Of a stretch of DNA of 64,000 nt, positions 37,150 to 50,754 are shown one piece after another. Within the stretch, counting starts at the first letter, position 1, and each line of letters begins with the position of its first letter. Under the pieces are notes generated by a model. That model was not told the DNA's origin. It made no database searches and saw nothing but the letters and a program-made list of their open reading frames with translations. This DNA is from Pelobates cultripes (taxonomy: Eukaryota; Chordata; Amphibia; Anura; Pelobatidae): the NCBI GenBank assembly GCA_933207985.1, contig OW240914.1, positions 204,860,620-204,924,619 of the forward strand, read 5' to 3'. Both the position numbers and the translations under genes were made by a program.

Positions 37150-40100
37150 GTAAGAACTTTTTTAACTGTTACATTTGTTTCACTGGAACAGCAAAAAAAC
37201 ATTAGACATAATTCACTTGGGTTTTTAGGAGATGGGATTTTACATGTGGGATGCGATTTATCATAATTAAAACAAGTGCTTTGTTAGGTGTAAAGTGCTA
37301 AATGCTGATAAACATTTAACTGGTTTCCATGATGATTGCTTCTTAATTAGCTTTTTGCCCCAGAATAGCAACTGTTTTTACCTTGAGAAATATCCCCCAC
37401 CATGCATTGCAGCAACATGCATTTAACATGCTGGTACCCTATCCAGCTTTTCGATTCTATCCAAGATTGTGGAATCTTAACATAATCTACTTTTTCAAGG
37501 GACTAAAGTGGTAGCCCTGTCTACTTGTCTGTCATGACAATCTACTTGTCCTGACACAAAATAATATAAAATGCCAAGATTGGGGTTATACCAAGACCCT
37601 GGACATTGACAGGGCTATTTGCTCAATTTAGAATTTTCATTAACTAGATATAAATGGAAAAAAACTGAGGCAAAAATAGCTGATCAGGAAAAACTCTCTA
37701 ACTTTGCTATAGTCACAACATGGATATTGTTGCCTCAGTTTTGCCATTTGGATATTTCTTGCCAAAACTCAGAGGTTTGTGAATTACCCTCACCATCTGC
37801 CCTTTATGATAGTGTATGTGTGTTGTTTGTTGCCTGTGTGTCATGTATGTGATTTGTGCTGGCTGTATCTGATGTGTGTGGTGGCTGTATATGATGTATT
37901 TGTCTGTTGGGTGCAGGCTGTATGTAGTATGTGTAGTTCTCTGTCTGTTGGCTTTTGTGTATAAGTATGAATCGTGAGGCTGTATTTGTAAGGTAGTTCT
38001 CTGTTAGCCCTTCTCCTGCATGGCTTTTTACATCTCCGATGGTACAACTGGGGGGGTGGGGGGGGTGTTATACTCCCGGTGGTCCAGTAAGATTTAACTC
38101 TGTCTAGTGTTCTATTGGGGGTCCTGGGTCCCTGGTGGTCTAGGTGGGGAGTGCAATGTCTTCAACTTTGGTGGGTAATCATTCCCTCATTGTGCTAACA
38201 TTCAGTGATTCAGAGCGCATGCTGTGAATGTGTACGTGCATTCTGACTCACTAGAGAGTGCCAGAATGCAAATGAGTGATTACTGAGGTCTGCATCCACC
38301 AGAAGCAGTCCTGCCCCTTTTCCTGCAGCAGGAAAATGTCAGTAATAATGTCAGTAATAATATTTTTTATTATTACTGACATTATTATTCTTAATTTATT
38401 CCAAGCGCTGTACAATGGGGGATAAAGACAGTACTATATACACAGACTAGTATAAAAGTCTAGAGGGCCCTGCCCGTGAACTGAGAGAGTCACTGAAGCT
38501 CCTTTATATAAAGTACTTGGCTAGATAGCCATGATTTTACAATCTAAAGAAAAACCTGTCTGGAATTAGAGAAATACCCATGTATGATTCTTTCTAATAC
38601 AACCAGGAACGGAATTATTTACAAAGCGAACTGAAGATGCATTTTAACTGTTTTTCTTGTTATAGTCTATAACAGAGATGTATTTATGTCCTTAACAAAA
38701 TTAAATTGCTGTCCTCTCATTTTGTCTGAACTTGGTTATGCAACCTGCTTATTCATTTCACATGTCTATGACACCAGCACAGTGCACGCTGCTGCCATCT
38801 AGTGGATAAATCAGATGGCTTAGCTCACAATTACCACATTAGAATAAAGAGAGAGTCATTGAAATAATATTATTATTATAACAGTTATGTTCCATCCGAA
38901 TTGTGAAAGATATGCATTGTATTACGAATGAATAAATGATCCTCAATTTGTGCAGAAGAATTCTTGGCGAATTTAATTCAGAAGAATTGTAATAAAAATA
39001 CTAATTGTATCAGCCCTTACCTAGTAATATAGGCGCTCATGCTTTCTTAAAATTTAAATAAATATTAAAGATATATTCATCCAAATCCCTAGAAATATCC
39101 AAGTACAGATCCCATCTTTGCAACCAAGTTTCTGGTGTTGGCATACAATAATGGAAAGGGGCAGCCCAACAACACATCATATTGCTCTCGATAGTGGTAG
39201 ATTAAGTGAGATACTATCAATCATTCTGGTCTTATTGCACATTTATTTGACTTAGTTTGGTGTAAATATAAGAATATATGTACACATTGGAGGAGTAAAT
39301 TATACATCAGTATGTCATATCGGAACACAAGCAAACCATCTTACTGTTTTATTTTCACTTAGACAAAATCTATCAATGTTCTAAAGACTTGGGGGGGATT
39401 GTCATATGCATTCCTTTTGTATATACCATTTAAATGTGGAGACACATGGGCAGGGTTACTGTAAAAAGAAAACAGTAATACATAGGACCCATGGGTTGAA
39501 AGAGCTGGAGATCCCATTTCGAGATGTGTCCTTCAACTCAATATAATTTTCAATATGTGCTTAGATATACATCGGCTTTTTCACCTCCACATATCTTGTT
39601 GCATCCAACTTCTATCACCCATATAACAAATAAGAAGCACAATGCTCTTGATGAAGACACATGTCATTACAGAAAACATTTGCTGCTTAAAATGAGTACT
39701 ATTTAACAAGAAGAAAAAAATATATACTTTCACATAATATAGTAACTATTATCTAATTAAAAAGTGACACAAAGTCCACCAGGCCTAAAGTGCCCGCATA
39801 TTCATATTTTAGATGTGGCTTCAAGTAGCACCCTGTCTTTAAGCATTTTTGTGAACTGCAATGCCTGATGGGAAATCCAACATCTCCTTCCTAACAGCCT
39901 GATCACAGAGATATTTCATGCAGAAATTACACCAAATACATTCATCACTAGCGGTTAAACAATATATGTCAAAGTGTATATTTAAGTAGATTTATTGCTT
40001 TAATAATTTCCTATAAATGGCGACATCATTCTTGTAAGATCTGAATTTGAGGGTCAGGCAAAGCTAGTGCGGAACTAATGGTGAAACATTAAATCATTAC

Positions 40101-40620
40101 GTGATAGAAAGTTTTTAATGTCTCAGTTCCAGTTATTGCCTGTGCAATTCCATATTCATAAACTATGTCTGAAAAATGCTTCCAGTGAAGAACAAACATA
40201 TCACACTCCACATAATTAACAATATGATTCATATTGTTGACATCTGACCATGCTCATACTCAGTTGGGGATTTTCATTTTTCATTTTATCCCTAATAACT
40301 ATTTTTAGAGAATTTCTATTATCTGCTACTTCTGATTCAGATTTAAATATAGCCTGACCTATGACTAACTAGTATTATACAAAGGCTGTTTGGGGACTGT
40401 CTTAAAATAGAAAAACATGGATAAAAGGAAAAATAATAAAAAAACGTTTTTAGTGAATGCAAAAATTACAAGTCATATGATTAACACAGCTTCGTCGTGC
40501 CGTTGTTTGTTAAATAAGAAGGCCTTGATCATTTTTATGTTCACATGATGAATACTGAATAGTTAGAATAGTGGCTGTATAGAAAGAATTATTGTATTAC
40601 AGTAATACTGAAAATGTTGC

Positions 40621-41051
40621 TTAAGGGAATATTGTAACCCAATAACACATACATTATCATTTAGGCATGAATCAGAGATGCTCAAGACTTACATAAATGG
40701 GGAGATGCCAAGCCAGCTTTGTTCTTTAAAGTAATCAGTCTTTACTCTAATAAACTTCTTTAGTCAATATAAAACGGAACTTAAATTGGGGCCTTCTGCA
40801 TATAGCAACCCCACAGTTTCTCACTTTTAATTATATAAATGCATTAGAAAAGCAAGGAAAGTGTGCAGTCTCTTGCATCATGAACAACCACATAGATGAA
40901 TTGATTGAACTAGCTGACTAGGCTAGGCTATCACCTCATACAAAGTACATGGTGCCTTTTGACCCTGCTGAAATATGGCCCTGCACGTGACCTATCTCAG
41001 TGGTTTGGGTGCTGTGCACATTTTATTCCCAGCATTATAGAGTTCTTTTAA
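40621..41051 (+). mobile_element. T2/Kolobok-like MITE
   Basis: TTAA at 40621-40624 and 41048-41051. Termini gggaatattgtaac and cattatagagttctt are weak inverted copies in the T2 style. The call rests mainly on the two TTAA sites at terminus-like words. Confidence 0.45.
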
Positions 41052-41965
41052 ACCATTTTTGGATGGTGTAGCACTGTATCAGGGTCCCTGACTGTCAACA
41101 GCCCAGCCTCCACTGCATGTATGACTAAGGCAGAGGTCACAAAAACCTATACCAGCAATTGGCCGCTTTGATTGGCTGTCAGCTGACATGCTCAGCCAAT
41201 CACACACTAGCCTGAGCAGCACAGAGAGGATGGACTGCTTTTAGCATAAAATTATTCAAAAATAGTTTAACAATAAATGGAAGGATGGTGCTAAGGCACT
41301 CCAGACACTAAAACCACTTCAATGAGAATGAGCGATTACAGTGCCTAGATTGTCTCTTTTCCCGATCTCCCACTTGTATATAGGGTACTAGGAATCATAG
41401 GAACATCTATTGTGCCAAAGGTTATTCATCTCAGGTATAAATAATTACTAGCAAAACTTGACAATGTGAATGATGCAGAGTCTCCTTTTGTGCTCTTACC
41501 GTAATATCGTATGCTGGAGGCACCATGCTAACTAAACAGCAGCTAATGGCTCTGCATCTAGTACAGTTTGTAATAAAGAATTTACACTTTTCAACCTCTC
41601 CCTGTTGATAAGTAATGGTAAATATTTTCTTAACGTGGTAAATTCTTTTTTTTTTTTGTCATTCCAATTAAGTGGCAATGTTCAGAACATTTTGTGTTAT
41701 TCTTGAAGTTTTAGAAGAAAAGAATTTTATTCTTTTTTTGTTATTGTTTTCTTTTTTTGTGTGTGCTGAATGACAGTGACATTGATGGATGAGCACTCTT
41801 TGAAATACAAAATACAAAGCAAAGCAAATATATCATCACATCTATTGTTACAGACTGTTTGTTAATAGAGTAACAATTTTTATTTTGGAAACCTTTCAGG
41901 ATGTTAGTCACTAACCTTTCCCCGTTGTTACGTTGCTGGTTAAATTCTGAAACGTATATTGTAAA

Positions 41966-42047
41966 ACATAGGATAAACATACATATATAATACAACATAT
42001 ATAATATCGTATCAATGTCGTATTATATATTTATGTTTATCCTATGT
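41966..42047. repeat. 28-bp-arm AT-rich palindrome
   Basis: 41966-41993 pairs with 42020-42047 with one mismatch in 28, around a 26-base loop. Neither flanking sequence nor arms resemble the other elements here. Confidence 0.8.
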
Positions 42048-44704
42048 ATTACAAAACAAAGATTAACATGGTTACTTACTAATTCCATTAAAAAAGGCAA
42101 AAGTAGCTGATTTGAAAAATCCTCCAATTGCAGCTAGGTGATTTTAACCTATTTTTATGAAGACTTTTATTATATACTTGACATTGATTTGGTATCCCAT
42201 CTAGTACAATTTGTGATGACCAATTAACACTTTTTGAAATGTTATTAACATTTTCTGACCATTTTTCTGACAATTTCAAAGTGTCTGACCAATTCTTTTT
42301 TCTGTTTCAACAAAAAATATTCTAAACAAAACTATGCAAAACACCATCTCAGTATCCAAGTGATGTTTAGCACATATTTCATGGCAGAGCTGCCATGGTA
42401 AATTATTTATTGTTGGCAACTTCCTGAAACCTGATAAATACGACACAACATGTCTTTTTCCAACCAGTGCTGACCCAATGAAATGGCATGGGGACTCAAT
42501 TTTGAATCCCAAACAAGGAGTTAAAGTAAACTAGACATGATGAGTTCACCTTAAGCTGTAACAGGTCCTAATGCAGTAAGTATATAATGTATCATAAATA
42601 TAAATTATCTATTTTTTGCTTTAATATACTTACTCTCTCTCCATCTCTCTCTCCATCTTTTAAGTGACACAATTCTCTTGGTTCCATGGGAGTTACACCA
42701 TTGTAACACCCCATCTTGTCCCACCTTGATCCCATCCCTATGTAATGTGATTAGCTATGTCACCAAAGAGAGCAATTCCCCCTAATGGCACTGACAAACT
42801 TAATTGCTAACAGAACTGATTCAATCCATTCCTCTATCCCCCTAACAACAATAAGTAGTGCTTGTTGGGGAATAGATGTGATGTGAGCAGGAGAGCTATC
42901 TATAGGAGTGTATTCAATGCTTAGCATTGACCTGTAACTGACAGTTTGACAGAAGGGGATGGGACCACAGTTTTATAGAGCTTGAAATAAAATATATGCA
43001 TTATGCTCGTGTTTATAAAAGACAGTTTACAGGAAAAAGTGAGGAAGTAAGTACGAGGGGGAGTGATATATACAAAATCTATAGAGATGATGAGAGATCT
43101 GTAAACTGGACGACCACGAAAAAAAGCTTGTTAGAAATGGGATGCACCTGTCAAAATATTCATGTGACATTATTATTTTTAATTTATTTTTTTCGGTAAC
43201 AGGAGCAGAGCAGAGAGCTTACTTGTTATATCATCATTAGCAGCAATTCATCATTAGTTAGTCGGTAGACTCAGGAGATCTTCCATCTGCCAGGAATAGC
43301 TCAGTTTTCCCATTCTCTGACTCTTACCACTACCCATTCATTTTGTGACCGTTTTTCAAATAAATATTCAGAAAATTGGGTTATGGTTTTTTTCGTGTTT
43401 TTTTTTTTTTTGCATCTTAATAGTTTTTCTAGTGTATTTACAAATTAAGACTTTTGGGTGGTGAAACATAAAAGCCATGCCAGTAATGGCATGACTTAAT
43501 GTCGGGTCAAAGCCTTCTTCAATCATAAACACAAATCTATCCAAAACTTCCTCTGCAAAAAAGGTACTTCTGCTCTATTCCTAGCACATACTGACAACAT
43601 TTGAAATATTATAGTGTTAATATGTAATTGTTTTGGCTTTTCTATGCAATTTCTGATTTAGTAAATACACCTTAATGAATAAATCCTAAAATTTGGGAGG
43701 GATAATTAAATTTTAGTAGTGTGAGTAGAAGTATGGCCTGGGTCAGGGCTGGTCTGAGAAATATTAGGTGACTTACTAATAGAAAAAATATGCAACTAAG
43801 AAGTAATTTAGAACAAAAACAATGTATCTTATTTACACAGATTATTATTCAATATTATCATGAGTATTTTTGCCGTGGAGCTCTGTAATACACTTAGACA
43901 CCAACAATATGGAGCTCCTAGAAAAGATGGGCATTTGGATAGAAAAGAGGAACATGGGGATTTGGTCCAAAACAGGGACTGTATCAAAACAACTCCTTTG
44001 TGGGAGTTCTTGATTCTAGCTCTGATAAAACCCAAAAATATTTTCATCAAGCATGTTAAAATTGCCTTTCCGACAAAACTAGGTGTGGGTGAGAAATCAA
44101 TGGCAAAGCTATACTTCTGTTTACTAATTCAACACTAACTGGGCAATACCAGAAGAAACACACACTTTTCTGTTGTTGTAGCAAAACGTATTGGAAATGT
44201 GTTGGAAATAACAAGCACAAAACAATAGGGATGGCCAGCAGCACATACCAGACCTTTCAACATAGCTTAGTAAAGATATTGCAGTATATCCAAGCTCCTT
44301 TGTATGACACATACCATAGACATCTTTTAAAGCATCAGTTAAAAATCTATTACGCAAATGATACACGATGAGCTTAGAATTCTTAGACGGAGTTAAGAAT
44401 CCTACAAAACAAGCTGTGAATTTCCAGATTGCTTCCAGATATTAAGTAATGAAGGGTGTAGAAAGTCAGAAATAAGTCCTTCCATAGCTTTACCCCTAGT
44501 TATCTTTCCAGACAACACAATTCCCTAGTCTTCCACTCTTGTACTATTGAGTTTCCCCTTGAGATTGGTATGTTCCTTCTGACGTTTCTTTTCTGCAACT
44601 CTCTTCCACTTCTTTTAGCCAGATGCTTCACCAATTTCTATCACTTGTGTTATTACACACTTTTATTTTTAATTCTTGTCGTTTTTTGCCCCACCCACAT
44701 ATAC

Positions 44705-44872
44705 AGGGTTAATCGCTAAAATGAGAATTCAAGGTGAATACACAGTGAATTTCAAATTTAAGGTCAAAATTGTTGAACTGGAAAACATATCAGCTATGTT
44801 GATCTTGAATTTGAAATTCACTTTGAATTCCCCTTGAATTCTCACTTTAGTGAATAACCCTGATACTATGAT
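44705..44872. mobile_element. Palindromic MITE with cagggtta ends
   Basis: Ends cagggttaatcgctaaaatg and cactttagtgaataaccctg are inverted copies. The inner halves continue the inversion (gaattcaaggtgaat / attccccttgaattc; gaatttcaaatttaaggtc / gatcttgaatttgaaattc), so almost the whole 168 bases forms one hairpin. ata stands on both sides and may be a 3-bp duplication. Confidence 0.75.
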
Positions 44873-45483
44873 ATTTTTACAGTACTGGGGTTTGTGATGG
44901 GGGCCTCATTATTCTCTTTGAGCATCTTTAAACTATTTTTGAAAATAGAACAGTCATTTCAAACTCATCTATCTGAGTAGTAATGCACCAGCTGATATAT
45001 GCTGATTTTTTTATTTTATTTTTTATTATATAGAATAAGGACCAGTGAAAGATGGAAATAAGTCCTCCCACAATAAATATCCAGACAAATGCTAAAGGTC
45101 ACAGACACCTATTCTGGTGAAAGTTATATAAGGCTCTTATGCCACAGGCACAACACATTTACATTCTTTACCTTCTCTGTGAAAATAAAACCACTGTTCA
45201 ACATAAGACACATTAGCTGTTTCTTCAATTACTTTAACTGGAACTATGTGACTCATAGTACCTAGAGGCTAAGCAAGATAATAATAGTGCTAATAAAGAA
45301 GAGTGTATAGCTACTGATTCCCCACATATCAGATGTTTGTAATTACATAGAGGTTTCCATATTCCTATAGAGTATAGAGCATATACCACTTGCTACCATG
45401 AAAATTATAATAATGCAAATATAATCAATGTTTATGAATGAAAAAAAAAATTCAACATACTTCCTCACTGAAAAAAAAATTGC

Positions 45484-45785
45484 AGGGTTACTCACTAATG
45501 TGAGGATTGTCAAAAATGTAAAGCAAATTCAAAATTTAACTTCAAAATAATAGCCAATGTAGAAAATGTTTTCAAGTCAGCTATGCTTCCAGTTCAGCCA
45601 CTTTGGCCTTAGAATTCACAATGCTTATATCACTAAAATGATCATTCAAACTAAACTCAAAATGAATTTCAAATTTACGGCCTGAATACCTGAAGTGAAA
45701 GCATAGTTGGCCTTAAACTTGAAAGTCATTTTGAATTTAATTTTAATTTTCACAACAAGTCTCACTCTAGTGAATATCTCTGTTG
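45484..45785. mobile_element. Diverged relatives of the cagggtta MITE
   Basis: Starts cagggttactcactaatgtg and ends near ctctagtgaatatctctg, with gaatttcaaattta and cttgaaagtcattttgaatt inside. It is about 300 bases long, longer than the 44705 copy, and looks like a nested or internally duplicated member. Confidence 0.55.
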
Positions 45786-45816
45786 GAGATTTTCTTTCCA
45801 ATTCATCTATTTTGGA

Positions 45817-46200
45817 CTAAAAGGGATACCATAGGCACTCAGGCCACTTCATCTTAATGAAGTGATCTTGGCGGTGCCACCATCAGAGAGTGACAGCCAT
45901 GACGGTTGTCTTGGGTCCGGCGGTCTTGGGGGTTTGGACTGATCTAGGAGACTCGGATCCCACAATTCCAATATGCACGTATATATATTGTCGCTATATA
46001 TGTGCACCTGCGGACCCCCTGCTGCCTGTATACCGCAGAGGGGGCCCAGCCAGTACCATCTTCACTTTCTAGCTGCTCCTTACCCCAATTCACTGGCCGT
46101 GGCCAGTGTTCCATGGGTTAGCCATGGTCGAGAGAGAGTTGCATTGAGGAGTAACTGGAAATAGAAGATGGCACTGGCTAGGCCCCCTCTCACTGCTGAG
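45817..46200. mobile_element. T2-like left end and flanking repeat
   Basis: ctaaaagggataccataggc is a degenerate T2-type terminus. Further in, gggggcccagccagtaccat (46040 region) and atggcactggctaggccccc (46175 region) are inverted relatives, enclosing about 120 bases. No right terminus was found. Confidence 0.4.
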
Positions 46201-47208
46201 AAATCTTCCAGGTGACTTATTGTTGGCAGTACTAAATATCACTAATACATACAATGGTATATTGTCTGCACTACAACTGTCTCATTAACACTTCTTCACA
46301 ATGCACTTTTCTGTCTCCTTAATACCCTTTCACTCACCAACTGTCCCCTCTCAAACAGCACTATATCTGTCTTAATATCCTTCACTCACTTTTTAATTGT
46401 CTACTTAGTAGCCTCTGTGCCAACTTGACTGCTGCCCCAATATCCACCTCCCGCTGCCCTCCACAAATAAACACACACCACCATAATTATGGGTAAGGGC
46501 AACTGCTACAGCTTTATTATCTTATAAACAGACCAGCTTTCCATCCAACTTTCAGCTGTTGAGGGCTCCCCCCAACAGACAGATTCCACTTCCTTATCCA
46601 TGAGTTCTTATCAGTCTGCTTACCGCCATCAGCCCTCGGCAGGCTGCGACTCCCCAAGTTGAATCATCATTTCCTTCAAATTCCAATGCGCTGGCCAGGA
46701 ACACCGCTGCAGCTGTGACAACGAAAAGAAAGAGAAACCAACCAGAATACAACATACCACACAGTGCACCAATATCGGGAGGGTGGGCGGGAAACAGCCC
46801 GGATCCACTACGCTTCTTCTGGATTACTAGTCCCCTCCCTGCTCAGGCCTTTTTATCCTCCTTTTGCAACATAGTATCCCCTATGGCCACCCCCTTACTG
46901 CTGGCCAGCAGTCATGCCCTCCCTTCCTTTCGGTCCAGGGAGTTACTGCCCCTTCTCATGCTGCACTACCTGTCTCAATAATACCACTTCACTCAACTAC
47001 CTCTTCTCATACTGCACTACCTGTTGTCATAAAATCCCTTCACTCAAATGCACACTCTCTAACACTAGCTTGGTATTTTTAAAAGCTCTTCACTTAACAG
47101 TCTCCCTACTCTAACTCATTCTCCCAAATAACCCTCCACTCTTCCAAAGGCCACATTCAGGCTGCTGCTCCATCGCCCCATACTACTCTGTCAATCCATT
47201 CAGTTTAT

Positions 47209-47216
47209 GCAGCTAC
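47209..47216. repeat. 8-bp target duplication gcagctac, left copy
   Basis: Identical to 48258-48265, on either side of the hAT-like element. Confidence 0.85.
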
Positions 47217-48257
47217 TAGTGATGTCCCGAACAGTTTGCTGGCGAATAGTTCCTGGCGAACATCGCTTGTTCGCGTTCGCCACGGATGACGAACATATGC
47301 ACTGTTCGGTCCGCCCCCTATTCGTCATCATTGAGTAAACTTTGACCCTGTACCTCACAGTCAGCAGACACATTCCAGCCAATCAGCAGAAGACCCTCCC
47401 TCCCAGACCCTCCCACCTCCTGGACAGCATCCATTTTACATTCATTGAGAAGCTGCATTCTTAGTGAGAGGAGGGACAGTGTAGCTGCTGCTGATTTGAT
47501 AGGGAAATTGATAGCTAGGCTAGTGTATTCAGTGTCCACTACAGTCCTGAAGGACTCATCTGATCTCTCTGACCTCACTACCCCCCACACCACCCTCAGC
47601 ATCACCACCCCCCACACCACCCTCAGCCTTACTACCCCCANNNNNNNNNNNNNNNNNNNNNNNNNNNNNNNNNNNNNNNNNNNNNNNNNNNNNNNNNNNN
47701 NNNNNNNNNNNNNNNNNNNNNNNNNNNNNNNNNNNNNNNNGGTCTGCAGCTCTTCTCACTGCGGAGCTGCAGACCTGTGTCTGCGATGGTGGCCGGGCAG
47801 CCAGGAGGGGCCTCTCACCCGGCGGCATACCGGGCAAGCCGCCGGGCCCCCTCCTGGTGTCAGGCCCTCAGTCACTGACCAAGGACCTGACACAGTCTGC
47901 CATAAGGCTGTTTAGGCGGCCGCGAGGCCCCAGCCAGCGCGAGGCCTTAGGCGGCCGCCTAAACCACCTAATTAGAGAGCCGCCTCTGTTTGTGGTTGTT
48001 TGCAGTGCGTTAAACGGGGAGTTTGGTCTGTCACTGTGAAGCTGGCGTAACCCTTACACTACCTGATCGATACAACATCATACCTGATGTTTTAAAGCAC
48101 TTATTCCAAACAATTTAGGAATGTTAGGTGATTTATGCCCTTTATGGATTAAAACCAGACTCTGCATCAACTATGTAATTTTCCATGGGAGTTTTGCCAT
48201 GGATCCCCGTCTGGCATGCCACAGTCCCAAAAATTTTTTATGTTCGCGACATGACTA
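47217..48257. mobile_element. hAT-like element of about 1 kb (TAGTGATGTC family), contains a gap
   Basis: Ends tagtgatgtcccgaac and gttcgcgacatgacta; the outer ten bases are inverted copies with one mismatch. The element is flanked by perfect 8-bp copies of gcagctac. The left 190 bases match the small element at 30344-30538 in reverse. The right end (attttttatgttcgcgacat) matches the start at 2949. The interior is GC-rich with several palindromes next to the N gap. No transposase frame was seen, but 100 or more bases are missing. Confidence 0.85.
47641..47740. other. Assembly gap (100 N) inside the hAT-like element
   Basis: Placeholder gap. The first bases on its right form a perfect 12-bp hairpin (47741-47752 with 47764-47775), and the left side is a CACCACC-rich stretch. 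Confidence 1.
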
Positions 48258-50189
48258 GCAGCTACCTTTTTTTACCCAGTTGTACTAACTACCAAACTAA
48301 TCTTTTACCCCGACACTTTTGCTTTTGCCTAAAACCATGAAGTTTTATATTGCACAGACTGCCCCCCCCAATTACTGCATGCTGTAACCTTTGCATGTCC
48401 CTTTCAGTAAACAGTGCTTACACTGCTTCCTCTCATTTCATCCTGACATTTCACCAGTTACCTCCTTATACGTGACACACTGCCACTTCCAACTTCCCTC
48501 TGCCATCTTGCACTATACACACTGCTTCTTTTTTCTATACACACTGCTACTATACACCATACATACTACCACTTTAACACTGCTACCTTGAACTCTACAA
48601 ACTGCTACTTTACACTATATACACTGCCACACTACACAAAGACACACTCTGCATCCACTACACAAACACGCACTCTGCATCCGCTGCACAAGCACACACT
48701 GCATCCATTACACACACACACACATACAGCATCCACTTGACAAACACACTCTACATTTACTATACACACACTGCATCCACTACACACACACTAAGTATTC
48801 ACTAAACAAACCGCATCCACTACACACTACTTCCTCCACACACACTTCAATTATTACACACAAACACTACATCCGCTACACACACTGCATTACACAAATA
48901 TGCAAACTGTTTTAAAATGGTGTGACAAAAACAAAGGCTCACCATGCTGGGATAATTTCCCATGATAGGCACAAGGTATCACTGACAAAAATGGTTTTGG
49001 GTGTTTTTTTTGTCAAACCACTTTAAAACAGTTTGACAAACAATAGAGGGATGTACATCAATGCTATGCACCATTGTAAATGAAAAACCTGCAGTTGTAT
49101 TGGTGAGTCCAGTGCCTCTCTAATTGTACATATAATTCAATTTTTCTCATTCTAACCAGTAAAAGGTTGAAGCTTTTGGTTAATATCAAGTGGTATATTA
49201 GACACTTCCAATACTTTGCAATGTTTTTTTTTTGTCTTACTATATGCTATTTCTACTGATGTATGAATACTTAAGTGAAAAAAAAATTACACCTAAATAA
49301 TAATTATATACAAATAGTTGTGACTCATCGGCATGTGAAGTATCTGAAAAGGAAAGCCATAATTCAACATTGACATTTGAAAACATACACACTTCATTCT
49401 TAAAACCAGTCTGTTTTTGTTCTCTTGGCAAAACGCCCACTGTGAACTTGTCAAGTACTGCCCCTGGCATGAATACTTGTGCAAGATAGTCCTGCCAACA
49501 TTCTGAGCTTTAAAACATAGCCTTAATAAGTGTATTAAATAATCACACGGACGCCTAGATTTCTTGTGTGCATGTATTAGAATAGCAATATGCCAGATTA
49601 GGAAAAACACTTTTGCTAGCCCAACAGAGTTAAGATAAGTGGTAGGGATAACATTTGCAAGTGTACTGCCTTATGTAGAAAATTCCTTCGTGTCTGCCAG
49701 CCTATTGGTGCCACATAATGTCTGATCTCACATGTCAGGACATTTGTGCCAAAATTATTTACTGAAGCTTAATGGGAGGTCACACCAAGTATTTATTATG
49801 CTTCAGATTACTTATTTTAGTGGTTTTAGTGCATTCCATTATCATTTTACATTTTTCACATTCTCTCATTTTTTTGGCATTTGGGACTTTATTTTGAAAA
49901 AACAGGCAAAAACAAGAAAAAGAGAATCACAGTCAATGTTACAGTCAATGTTCATTACTAATGGCCCTAACATGACCCACACACCTCATTAAAGAATGGT
50001 ACATTTATGGTGGTTTCATGGTGAAGCATTAAATGTTCTGTCTGGATGCCGCTCACACGCATATTCCTAGAAAAACTGAAGTTGAAGATACATAGAGGTG
50101 TGACTATGTTTGAATTCACAAAGCGATTTACCTCTTAACTGGCAGAGAATTGAGCATTGAGTCATCATGGGAATGATATATACACCACA

Positions 50190-50236
50190 ACTGTTTCATT
50201 AAGATAAAGTTGTTTTGGTGTTTAGATTATCCCTTT
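50190..50236. mobile_element. T2/Kolobok-like MITE, right end only
   Basis: aagttgttttggtgtttaga then ttatcccttta resembles the inner and outer parts of T2-type right ends. No matching left end was found. Confidence 0.4.
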
Positions 50237-50754
50237 AGAAACTGTTGTCTCTTAGCTCAGTGATGGGGAGCCTGGGAACTCCAGATGTCCCATTTGCTCA
50301 GTCAGGTTTCAACAAGGTAGATCCCTGCTATTTTCAAATGGATCCCTTTACTGCAGTGTGGTTCATTTTAGAAATGTAGTTTTGTGTCAATGTGTTTTTT
50401 ATTTAGACATGTGAGAGACAGTCATAGACTTGATATGAGTGACAATCGCAATGCAAAATATAAAATCACGTGTGCACAACATATAGAACAACGAAGTAAG
50501 AGAAAACAGTAAAAGAGAAAGTGCTATAGAAATGTGCGTTACTTGGGTGTTGAGTTGTTCATGGGTGATGTTCGACAGAGTTATGGTGACGAATAATTGA
50601 TTATTGATGTTCAGGTGATCTTTGTTCAGCTGACTGGTTATCTTTGTTTTTCACATTCTGCAGGTGTAGTTGTATAATATTTTATGTATACATGTGTGGT
50701 TGATTATTGATGCAGGGGAGATACATGGGTCAATTTTATTCAATTTATGTCATG

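Noticed and set aside
43480..43560. Hammerhead-like relic near ggcatgacttaatgtcgggtc (- strand ttgaagaaggctttgacccg)
   Set aside because: Neither invariant box is intact, so only the general wording resembles the other relics.
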